Made by a program: the position numbers and the translations under genes. A model generated the notes under the pieces. It searched no databases. It had not been told where the DNA came from and saw only the letters and a program-made list of their open reading frames with translations. DNA of 64,000 nucleotides from Rhea pennata (lineage: Eukaryota > Chordata > Aves > Rheiformes > Rheidae), in the NCBI RefSeq assembly GCF_028389875.1, contig NW_026907702.1:310001-374000 (forward strand), read 5' to 3'. This document shows, one piece after another, positions 28,601-39,325 of the stretch; positions within the stretch are counted from its first letter, which is position 1, and the number at the start of each line of letters is the position of its first letter.

Positions 28601-31600
28601 GCACGGAGGCACACCTACAAGCAAGCTGAGATGGGCTTTGCCTAAGAGTGAGGGAAGTGGCGAGCGGAACAAGGGATGTGCTGCACAGCTTCCCTCGCAG
28701 GCAGATTCCCTCCGGGGGCACTTACTTCTCTTGCCTTAGCGCCCTGCTTTGTTTGGAGGCTGTTTGCGGACAGCAGCACACACAGCGGGAAGGTGCGCGC
28801 TGGCCAGCTCCAATTCTCAGCAGATAGAAGGGCAAGCGAGGCACCTGCTCTCGGTTTGTTCCGGGCATGGGAAGCAGCATGCTGCGTGCCCAGAAGACAT
28901 CCCGCACTGTCCTGCCTGCCTCGCGGCTGCTTCTGAGCACGGAGGCACACCTACAAGCAAGCTGAGATGGGCTTTGCCTAAGAGTGAGGGAAGAGGCGAG
29001 CGGAACAAGGGATGTGCTGCACAGCTTCCCTCGCAGCCAGATTCCCTCCGGGGGCGCTTACTTCTCTTGCCTTAGTGCCCTGCTTTGTTTGGAGGCTGTT
29101 TGCTGACAGCAGCACACACAGCGGGAAGCTGCGCGCTGGCCAGCTCCAAGTCTCGGCAGATAGAAGGGCAAGCGAGGCACCTGCTCTCGGTTTGTTCCGC
29201 GCATGGGAAGCAGCATGCTGCGTGCCCAGAAGACATCCCGCACTGTTCTGCCTGCCTCGCGGCTGCTTCTGAGCATGGAGGCACACCTACAAGCAAGCTG
29301 AGATGGGCTTTGCCTAAGAGTGAGGGAAGTGGCGAGCGGAGCAAGGGATGTGCTGCACAGCTTCCCTCGCAGGCAGATTCCCTCCGGGGGCACTTACTTC
29401 TCTTGCCTTAGCGCCCTGCTTTGTTTGGAGGCTCTTTGCGGACAGCAGCACACACAGCGGGAAGGTGCGCGCTGGCCAGCTCCAAGTCTCGGCAGATAGA
29501 AGGGCAAGCGAGGCACCTGCTCTCGGTTTGTTCCGCGCATGGGAAGCAGCATGCTGCGTGCCCAGAAGACATCCCGCACTGTCCTGCCTGCCTCGCGGCT
29601 GCTTCTGAGCACGGAGGCACACCTACAAGCAAGCTGAGATGGGCTTTGCCTAAGAGTCAGGGAAGTGGCGAGCGGAACAAGGGATGTGCTGCACAGCTTC
29701 CCTCACAGGCAGATTCCCTCCGGGGGCACTTACTTCTCTTGCCTTAGCGCCCTGCTTTGTTTGGAGGCTGTTTGCGGACAGCAGCACACACAGCGGGAAG
29801 GTGCGCGCTGGCCAGCTCCAAGTCTCGGCAGATAGAAGGGCAATGAGGCACCTGCTCTCGGTTTGTCCCGCGCATGGGAAGCAGCATGCTGCGTGCCCAG
29901 AAGACATCCCGCACTGTCCTGCCTGCCTCGCGGCTGCTTCTGAGCATGGAGGCACACCTACAAGCAAGCTGAGATGGGCTTTGCCTAAGAGTGAGGGAAG
30001 TGGCGAGCGGAGCAAGGGATGTGCTGCACAGCTTCCCTCGCAGGCAGATTCCCTCCGGGGGCACTTACTTCTCTTGCCTTAGCGCCCTGCTTTGTTTGGA
30101 GGCTGTTTGCGGACAGCAGCACACACAGCGGGAAGGTGCGCGCTGGCCAGCTCCAAGTCTCGGCAGATAGAAGGGCAAGCGAGGCACCTGCTCGGAGTTT
30201 GTCCCGCGCATGGGAAGCAGCATGCTGCGTGCCCAGAAGACATCCCGCACTGTCCTGCCTGCCTCGCGGCTGCTTCTGAGCACGGAGGCACGCCTACAAG
30301 CAAGCTGAGATGGGCTTTGCCTAAGAGTGAGGGAAGGTGCGAGCGGAGCAAGGGATGTGCTGCACAGCTTCCCTCACAGGCAGATTCCCTCCGGGGGCAC
30401 TTTCTTCTCTTGCCTTAGCGTCCTGCTTTGTTTGGAGGCTGTTTGCGGACAGCAGCACACACAGCGGGAAGGTGCGTGCTGGCCAGCTCCAAGTCTCGGC
30501 AGATAGAAGGGCAAGCCAGGCACCTGCTCTCGGTTTGTCCCGCGCATGGGAAGCAGCATGCTGCGTGCCCAGAAGACATCCTGCACTGTCCTGCCTGCCT
30601 CGCGGCTGCTTCTGAGCACGGAGGCACACCTACAAGCAAGCTGAGATGGGCTTTGCCTAAGAGTCAGGGAAGTGGCGAGCGGAACAAGGGATGTGCTGCA
30701 CAGCTTCCCTCACAGGCAGATTCCCTCCGGGGGCACTTACTTCTCTTGCCTTAGCGCCCTGCTTTGTTTGGAGGCTGTTTGCGGACAGCAGCACACACAG
30801 CGGGAAGGTGCGCGCTGGCCAGCTCCAAGTCTCGGCAGATAGAAGGGCAAGCGAGGCACCTGCTCTCGGTTTGTTCCGCGCATGGGAAGCAGCATGCTGC
30901 GTGCCCAGAAGACATCCCGCACTGTCCTGCCTGCCTCGCGGCTGCTTCTGAGCACGGAGGCACACCTACAAGCAAGCTGAGATGGGCTTTGCCTAAGAGT
31001 GAGGGAAGTGGCGAGCGGAGCAAGGGATGTGCTGCACAGCTTCCCTCGCAGGCAGATTCCCTCCGGGGGCACTTACTTCTCTTGCCTTAGCGCCCTGCTT
31101 TGTTTGGAGGCTGTTTGCTGACAGCAGCACACACAGCGGGAAGGTGCGCGCTGGCCAGCTCCAAGTCTCGGCAGATAGAAGGGCAAGCGAGGCACCTGCT
31201 CTCGGTTTGTTCCGGGCATGGGAAGCAGCATGCTGCGTGCCCAGAAGACATCCCGCACTGTCCTGCCTGCCTCGCGGCTGCTTCTGAGCACGGAGGCACA
31301 CCTACAAGCAAGCTGAGATGGGCTTTGCCTAAGAGTGAGGGAAGTGGCGAGCGGAGCAAGGGATGTGCTGCACAGCTTCCCTCACAGGCAGATTCCCTCC
31401 GGAGGCGCTTACTTCTCTTGCCTTAGCGCCCTGCTTTGTTTGGAGGCTGTTTGCGGACAGCAGCACACACAGCGGGAAGGTGCGCGCTGGCCAGCTCCAA
31501 GTCTCGGCAGATAGAAGGGCAAGCGAGGCACCTGCTCTCGGTTTGTTCCGCGCATGGGAAGCAGCATGCTGCGTGCCCAGAAGACATCCCGCACTGTCCT

Positions 31601-32689
31601 GCCTGCCTCGCGGCTGCTTCTGAGCACGGAGGCACACCTACAAGCAAGCTGAGATGGGCTTTGCCTAAGAGTGAGGGAAGTGGCGAGCGGAACAAGGGAT
31701 GTGCTGCACAGCTTCCCTCGCAGGCAGATTCCCTCCGGGGGCGCTTACTTCTCTTGCCTTAGCGCCCTGCTTTGTTTGGAGGCTGTTTGTGGACAGCAGC
31801 ACACACAGCGGGAAGGTGCGCGCTGGCCAGCTCCAAGTCTCGGCAGATAGAAGGGCAAGCGAGGCACCTGCTCTCGGTTTGTTCCGGGCATGGGAAGCAG
31901 CATGCTGCGTGCCCAGAAGACATCCCGCACTGTCCTGCCTGCCTCGCGGCTGCTTCTGAGCACAGAGGCACACCTACAAGCAAGATGAGATGGGCTTTGC
32001 CTAAGAGTGAGGGAAGTGGCGAGCGGAGCAAGGGATGTGCTGCACAGCTTCCCTCGCAGGCAGATTCCCTCCGGGGGCACTTACTTCTCTTGCCTTAGCG
32101 CCCTGCTTTGTTTGGAGGCTGTTTGTGGACAGCAGCACACACAGCGGGAAGGTGCGCGCTGGCCAGCTCTAAGTCTCGGCAGATAGAAGGGCAAGCGAGG
32201 CACCTGCTCTCGGTTTGTTCCGCGCATGGGAAGCAGCATGCTGCGTGCCCAGAAGACATCCCGCACTGTCCTGCCTGCCTCGCGGCTGCTTCTGAGCACA
32301 GAGGCACACCTACAAGCAAGCTGAGATGGGCTTTGCCTAAGAGTGAGGGAAGTGGCGAGCGGAGCAAGGGATGTGCTGCACAGCTTCCCTCGCAGGCAGA
32401 TTCCCTCCGGGGGCGCTTACTTCTCTTGCCTTAGCGTCCTGCTTTGTTTGGAGGCTGTTTGCGGACAGCAGCACACACTGCGGGAAGGTGCGCGCTGGCC
32501 AGCTCCAAGTCTCGGCAGATAGAAGGGCAAGCGAGGCACCTGCTCTCGGTTTGTTCCGCGCATGGGAAGCAGCATGCTGCGTGCCCAGAAGACATCCCGC
32601 ACTGTCCTGCCTGCCTCGCGGCTGCTTCTGAGCACGGAGGCACACCTACAAGCAAGCTGAGATGGGCTTTGCCTAAGAGTGAGGGAAGT

Positions 32690-35600
32690 GGCGAGCGGAA
32701 CAAGGGATGTGCTGCACAGCTTCCCTCGCAGGCAGATTCCCTCCGGGGGCGCTTACTTCTCTTGCCTTAGTGCCCTGCTTTGTTTGGAGGCTGTTTGCGG
32801 ACAGCAGCACACACTGCGGGAAGGTGCGCGCTGGCCAGCTCCAAGTCTCGGCAGATAGAAGGGCAAGCGAGGCACCTGCTCTCGGTTTGTCCCGCGCATG
32901 GGAAGCAGCATGCTGCGTGCCCAGAAGACATCCCGCACTGTCCTGCCTGCCTCGCGGCTGCTTCTGAGCACGGAGGCACACCTACAAGCAAGCTGAGATG
33001 GGCTTTGCCTAAGAGTGAGGGAAGTGGCGAGCGGAGCAAGGGATGTGCTGCACAGCTTCCCTCGCAGGCAGATTCCCTCCGGGGGCGCTTACTTCTCTTG
33101 CCTTAGCGCCCTGCTTTGTTTGGAGGCTGTTTGCGGACAGCAGCACACACTGCGGGAAGGTGCGCGCTGGCCAGCTCCAAGTCTCGGCAGATGGAAGGGC
33201 AAGCGACGCACCTGCTCTGGGTTGGTTCCGGGCATGGGAAGCAGCATGCTGCATGCCCAGAAGACATCCCGCACTGTCCTGCCTGCCTCGCGGCTGCTTC
33301 TGAGCACGGAGGCACACCTACAAGCAAGCTGAGATGGGCTTTGCCTAAGAGTGAGGGAAGTGGCGAGCGGAACAAGGGATGTGCTGCACAGCTTCCCTCG
33401 CAGGCAGATTCCCTCCGGGGGCACTTACTTCTCTTGCCTTAGCGCCCTGCTTTGTTTGGAGGCTGTTTGCGGACAGCAGCACACACAGCGGGAAGGTGCG
33501 CGCTGGCCAGCTCCAAGTCTCAGCAGATAGAAGGGCAAGCGAGGCACCTGCTCTCGGTTTGTTCCGCGCATGGGAAGCAGCATGCTGCGTGCCCAGAAGA
33601 CATCCCGCACTGTCCTGCCTGCCTCGCGGCTGCTTCTGAGCACGGAGGCACACCTACAAGCAAGCTGAGATGGGCTTTGCCTAAGAGTGAGGGAAGAGGC
33701 GAGCGGAACAAGGGATGTGCTGCACAGCTTCCCTCGCAGCCAGATTCCCTCCGGGGGTGCTTACTTCTCTTGCCTTAGCGCCCTGCTTTGTTTGGAGGCT
33801 GTTTGCTGACAGCAGCACACACAGCGGGAAGCTGCGCGCTGGCCAGCTCCAAGTCTCGGCAGATAGAAGGGCAAGCGAGGCACCTGCTCTCGGTTTGTTC
33901 CGCGCATGGGAAGCAGCATGCTGCGTGCCCAGAAGACATCCCGCACTGTCCTGCCTGCCTCGCGGCTGCTTCTGAGCACAGAGGCACACCTACAAGCAAG
34001 CTGAGATGGGCTTTGCCTAAGAGTGAGGGAAGTGGCGAGCGGAGCAAGGGATGTGCTGCACAGCTTCCCTCGCAGGCAGATTCCCTCCGGGGGCGCTTAC
34101 TTCTCTTGCCTTAGCGCCCTGCTTTTTTTGGAGGCTGTTTGCGGACAGCAGCACACACAGCAGGAAGGTGCGCGCTGGCCAGCTCCAAGTCTCAGCAGAT
34201 AGAAGGGCAAGCGAGGCACCTGCTCTCGGTTTGTTCCGGGCATGGGAAGCAGCATGCTGCGTGCCCAGAAGACATCCCGCACTGTCCTGCCTGCCTCGCG
34301 GCTGCTTCTGAGCACGGAGGCACACCTACAAGCAAGCTGAGATGGGCTTTGCCTAAGAGTGAGGGAAGAGGTTAGTGGAGCAAGGGATGTGCTGCACAGC
34401 TTCCCTCGCAGGCAGATTCCCTCCGGGGGCGCTTACTTCTCTTGCCTTAGTGCCCTGCTTTGTTTGGAGGCTGTTTGCGGACAGCAGCACACACTGCGGG
34501 AAGGTGCGCGCTGGCCAGCTCCAAGTCTCGGCAGATAGAAGGGCAAGCCAGGCACCTGCTCTCGGTTTGTCCCGCGCATGGGAAGCAGCATGCTGCGTGC
34601 CCAGAAGACATCCCGCACTGTCCTGCCTGCCTCGCGGCTGCTTCTGAGCACGGAGGCACACCTACAAGCAAGCTGAGATGGGCTTTGCCTAAGAGTGAGG
34701 GAAGTGGCGAGCGGAGCAAGGGATGTGCTGCACAGCTTCCCTCGCAGGCAGATTCCCTCCGGGGGCACTTACTTCTCTTGCCTTAGCGCCCTGCTTTGTT
34801 TGGAGGCTGTTTGCGGACAGCAGCACACACTGCGGGAAGGTGCGCGCTGGCCAGCTCCAAGTCTCGGCAGATGGAAGGGCAAGCGACGCACCTGCTCTGG
34901 GTTGGTTCCGGGCATGGGAAGCAGCATGCTGCATGCCCAGAAGACATCCCGCACTGTCCTGCCTGCCTCGCGGCTGCTTCTGAGCACGGAGGCACACCTA
35001 CAAGCAAGCTGAGATGGGCTTTGCCTAAGAGTGAGGGAAGTGGCGAGCGGAACAAGGGATGTGCTGCACAGCTTCCCTCGCAGGCAGATTCCCTCCGGGG
35101 GCACTTACTTCTCTTGCCTTAGCGCCCTGCTTTGTTTGGAGGCTGTTTGCGGACAGCAGCACACACAGCGGGAAGGTGCGCGCTGGCCAGCTCCAAGTCT
35201 CAGCAGATAGAAGGGCAAGCGAGGCACCTGCTCTCGGTTTGTTCCGGGCATGGGAAGCAGCATGCTGCGTGCCCAGAAGACATCCCGCACTGTCCTGCCT
35301 GCCTCGCGGCTGCTTCTGAGCACGGAGGCACACCTACAAGCAAGCTGAGATGGGCTTTGCCTAAGAGTGAGGGAAGAGGCGAGCGGAACAAGGGATGTGC
35401 TGCACAGCTTCCCTCGCAGCCAGATTCCCTCCGGGGGCGCTTACTTCTCTTGCCTTAGCGCCCTGCTTTGTTTGGAGGCTGTTTGCTGACAGCAGCACAC
35501 ACAGCGGGAAGCTGCGCGCTGGCCAGCTCCAAGTCTCGGCAGATAGAAGGGCAAGCGAGGCACCTGCTCTCGGTTTGTTCCGCGCATGGGAAGCAGCATG

Positions 35601-36050
35601 CTGCGTGCCCAGAAGACATCCCGCACTGTCCTGCCTGCCTCGCGGCTGCTTCTGAGCACAGAGGCACACCTACAAGCAAGCTGAGATGGGCTTTGCCTAA
35701 GAGTGAGGGAAGTGGCGAGCGGAGCAAGGGATGTGCTGCACAGCTTCCCTCGCAGGCAGATTCCCTCCGGGGGCGCTTACTTCTCTTGCCTTAGCGCCCT
35801 GCTTTTTTTGGAGGCTGTTTGCGGACAGCAGCACACACAGCAGGAAGGTGCGCGCTGGCCAGCTCCAAGTCTCAGCAGATAGAAGGGCAAGCGAGGCACC
35901 TGCTCTCGGTTTGTTCCGGGCATGGGAAGCAGCATGCTGCGTGCCCAGAAGACATCCCGCACTGTCCTGCCTGCCTCGCGGCTGCTTCTGAGCACGGAGG
36001 CACACCTACAAGCAAGCTGAGATGGGCTTTGCCTAAGAGTGAGGGAAGAG
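32690..36050. repeat. Five-monomer (1,680-bp) higher-order repeat, two copies
   Basis: The rare variants gggttggttccg (33,219 and 34,899), gctgcatgcccag (33,249 and 34,929), gctttttttgg (34,123 and 35,803) and gaagaggttagtgg (34,366 and 36,046) all recur at exactly 1,680 bp. This marks a duplicated block of five 336-bp monomers. Confidence 0.8.
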
Positions 36051-38512
36051 GTTAGTGGAGCAAGGGATGTGCTGCACAGCTTCCCTCGCAGGCAGATTCC
36101 CTCCGGGGGCGCTTACTTCTCTTGCCTTAGCGCCCTGCTTTGTTTGGAGGCTGTTTGCTGACAGCAGCACACACAGCGGGAAGCTGCGCGCTGGCCAGCT
36201 CCAAGTCTCAGCAGATAGAAGGGCAAGCGAGGCACCTGCTCTCGGTTTGTCCCGCGCATGGGAAGCAGCATGCTGCGTGCCCAGAAGACATCCCGCACTG
36301 TCCTGCCTGCCTCGCGGCTGCTTCTGTGCACAGAGGCACACCTACAAGCAAGCTGAGATGGGCTTTGCCTAAGAGTGAGGGAAGTGGCGAGCGGAGCAAG
36401 GGATGTGCTGCACAGCTTCCCTCGCAGGCAGATTCCCTCCGGGGGCACTTACTTATCTTGCATTAGCGTCCTGCTTTGTTTGGAGGCTGTTTGCGGACAG
36501 CAGCACACACAGCAGGAAGGTGCGCGCTGGCCAGCTCCAAGTCTCGGCAGATAGAAGGGCAAGCGAGGCACCTGCTCTCGGTTTGTTTTGGGCATGGGAA
36601 GCAGCATGCTGAGTGCCCAGAAGACATCCCGCACTGTCCTGCCTGCCTCGCGGCTGCTTCTGAGCACAGAGGCACACCTACAAGCAAGCTGAGATGGGCT
36701 TTGCCTAAGAGTGAGGGAAGTGGCGAGCGGAACAAGGGATGTGCTGCACAGCTTCCCTCGCAGGCAGATTCCCTCCGGGGGCACTTACTTCTCTTGCCTT
36801 AGCGCCCTGCTTTGTTTGGAGGCTGTTTGCGGACAGCAGCACACACAGCGGGAAGGTGCGCACTGGCCAGCTCCAATTCTCAGCAGATAGAAGGGCAAGC
36901 GAGGCACCTGCTCTCGGTTTGTTCCGCGCATGGGAAGCAGCATGCTGCGTGCCCAGAAGACATCCCGCACTGTCCTGCCTGCCTCGCGGCTGCTTCTGAG
37001 CACGGAGGCACACCTACAAGCAAGCTGAGATGGGCTTTGCCTAAGAGTGAGGGAAGTGGCGAGCGGAACAAGGGATGTGCTGCACAGCTTCCCTCGCAGG
37101 CAGATTCCCTCCGGGGGCACTTACTTCTCTTGCCTTAGCGCCCTGCTTTGTTTGGAGGCTGTTTGCGGACAGCAGCACACACAGCGGGAAGGTGCGCGCT
37201 GGCCAGCTCCAATTCTCAGCAGATAGAAGGGCAAGCGAGGCACCTGCTCTCGGTTTGTTCCGGGCATGGGAAGCAGCATGCTGCGTGCCCAGAAGACATC
37301 CCGCACTGTCCTGCCTGCCTCGCGGCTGCTTCTGAGCACGGAGGCACACCTACAAGCAAGCTGAGATGGGCTTTGCCTAAGAGTGAGGGAAGAGGCGAGC
37401 GGAACAAGGGATGTGCTGCACAGCTTCCCTCGCAGCCAGATTCCCTCCGGGGGCGCTTACTTCTCTTGCCTTAGCGCCCTGCTTTGTTTGGAGGCTGTTT
37501 GCTGACAGCAGCACACACAGCGGGAAGCTGCGCGCTGGCCAGCTCCAAGTCTCGGCAGATAGAAGGGCAAGCGAGGCACCTGCTCTCGGTTTGTTCCGCG
37601 CATGGGAAGCAGCATGCTGCGTGCCCAGAAGACATCCCGCACTGTCCTGCCTGCCTCGCGGCTGCTTCTGAGCATGGAGGCACACCTACAAGCAAGCTGA
37701 GATGGGCTTTGCCTAAGAGTGAGGGAAGTGGCGAGCGGAGCAAGGGATGTGCTGCACAGCTTCCCTCGCAGGCAGATTCCCTCCGGGGGCACTTACTTCT
37801 CTTGCCTTAGCGCCCTGCTTTGTTTGGAGGCTCTTTGCGGACAGCAGCACACACAGCGGGAAGTTGCGCGCTGGCCAGCTCCAAGTCTCGGCAGATAGAA
37901 GGGGAAGCGAGGCACCTGCTCTCGGTTTGTTCCGGGCATGGGAAGCAGCATGCTGCGTGCCCAGAAGACATCCCGCACTGTCCTGCCTGCCTCGCGGCTG
38001 CTTCTGAGCACGGAGGCACACCTACAAGCAAGCTGAGATGGGCTTTGCCTAAGAGTCAGGGAAGTGGCGAGCGGAACAAGGGATGTGCTGCACAGCTTCC
38101 CTCGCAGGCAGATTCCCTCCGGGGGCGCTTACTTCTCTTGCCTTAGCGCCCTGCTTTGTTTGGAGGCTGTTTGCGGACAGCAGCACACACTGCGGGAAGC
38201 TGCGCGCTGGCCAGCTCCAAGTCTCGGCAGATAGAAGGGGAAGCGAGGCACCTGCTCTCGGTTTGTTCCGGGCATGGGAAGCAGCATGCTGCGTGCCCAG
38301 AAGACATCCCGCACTGTCCTGCCTGCCTCGCGGCTGCTTCTGAGCACGGAGGCACACCTACAAGCAAGCTGAGATGGGCTTTGCCTAAGAGTCAGGGAAG
38401 TGGCGAGCGGAACAAGGGATGTGCTGCACAGCTTCCCTCGCAGGCAGATTCCCTCCGGGGGCGCTTACTTCTCTTGCCTTAGCGCCCTGCTTTGTTTGGA
38501 GGCTGTTTGCGG

Positions 38513-39325
38513 ACAGCAGCACGCACAGCACGAAGCTTCCTGCTTGTGCGCCTCTAAGTCTCGGCAGATAGAAGCGAAAGGCAGGCGCTTGCTCTCGGTT
38601 TGCCCCGGGCATGGGAAGCAGCACTCTGCCTGCACAGAATGCTTCCCGCTGCATCCTGGCTCATGCGGGTTGGCTTCTGAACACAGACGCATGCGCAACA
38701 ACAAACTGCGAGGAGACTTTGCCTACGAGTCAGGAAAGTGGCTGCGTGTCTGCCCTCGGCAGGCAGAAGCACTCCTGGCGTGCCCGGAGCACTTGCCTTA
38801 GTGCCCTGCTTTCTTTGGAGGATCATCTTTGCGTCCAGCAGCACACACAGCGGGAAGCTGCGCGCTGGCCAGCTCCAAGTCTCGGCAGACAGAAGCGCAA
38901 GGGAGGCACCTGCTCTCGGTTTGTCCCAGGCACATGAAGCAGCATGCTGCGTGCCCAGAAGACATCCCGCGCTCTCCTGCCTGCCGTGGGGCTGCTTCGG
39001 AGCACCGAGGCACGCCTACAAGCAAGCTGAGATGGGCTTTGCCCAAGAGTCCGGGAAGTGGCGAGCGGAACAAGGGATGTGCTGCACATCTTCCCTCGCA
39101 CGCAGATTCACTCCTGGGGCGCTTAGTTCTCCTGCCTTAGCGCCCTGCTTTCTTTGGAGGCTGGTTGCGTCCAGCAGCACGCACAGCGGGAAGCTTCCTG
39201 CTTGTGCGCCTCTAAGTCTCAGGAGATAGAAGTGCGAGTGACGCACCTGCTCTCATTTTGTGCCTGGTATGGGAAGCAGCACGCAGCGTGCTGAGAATGC
39301 ATCCCGTGTATGGGCCCATATGACT
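38513..39325. repeat. Diverged edge monomers of the satellite
   Basis: After about 38,512 the sequence still follows the monomer order (agcagcac, aagtctcggcag, ctctcggtttg, gggaagcagc, gctgagatgggc) but with many substitutions and indels. The spacing of the first block is about 322 bp rather than 336. Recognisable satellite ends near gaatgcatcccg at 39,295-39,306; after a short unassigned stretch, USP exon 11 homology begins at ggagcctcttgc (39,338). Decay at the edge of a homogenised array is typical of satellites. Confidence 0.85.

Larger units (their letters stand above)
1..38512. repeat. 336-bp satellite DNA array (~114 tandem monomers)
   Basis: Direct reading shows a head-to-tail repeat of 336 bp: the string gtgcccagaagacatcccgc at position 1 recurs at 337, 673, 1009 and so on to about 38.3 kb. 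Monomers differ at a limited set of recurrent sites (for example cgggggcac/ctggggcac, agatagaag/agatggaag, ccttag/cattag, cgaggcac/cgacgcac/ccaggcac). From 1 to about 14.7 kb no monomer changes length; later ones carry small deletions (ggccactcc near 14,702, ggccactcaag near 18,061 and 19,404, gggcaatgagg near 21,111). Each monomer has a perfect 12-bp dyad, gcagcatgctgc. I see no match to the CENP-B box pattern in the consensus. The array is GC-rich. I do not recognise it as a named avian satellite. Open frames exist on both strands because 336 is divisible by 3, but I see no sign of coding function. Confidence 0.97.

Noticed and set aside
127-38480. Hundreds of 72-223-residue open frames in the satellite (e.g. 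Cys-rich frames starting MCCTAS, MCLRAQ or MFGGCL)
   Set aside because: They overlap one another on both strands at the 336-bp period, have no known domain, and persist because the monomer is stop-poor and a multiple of 3. Later 1-2 bp deletions shift frames with no sign of compensation.
1-38512. CRISPR array, rDNA spacer or zinc-finger cluster as explanation for the repeats
   Set aside because: Monomers are contiguous with no unique spacers; there are no rRNA sequences and no C2H2 linkers. A plain satellite explains everything.
1-38512. CENP-B box in the monomer
   Set aside because: No nTTCGnnnnAnnCGGGn-type match is found in the consensus; centromere identity cannot be claimed.
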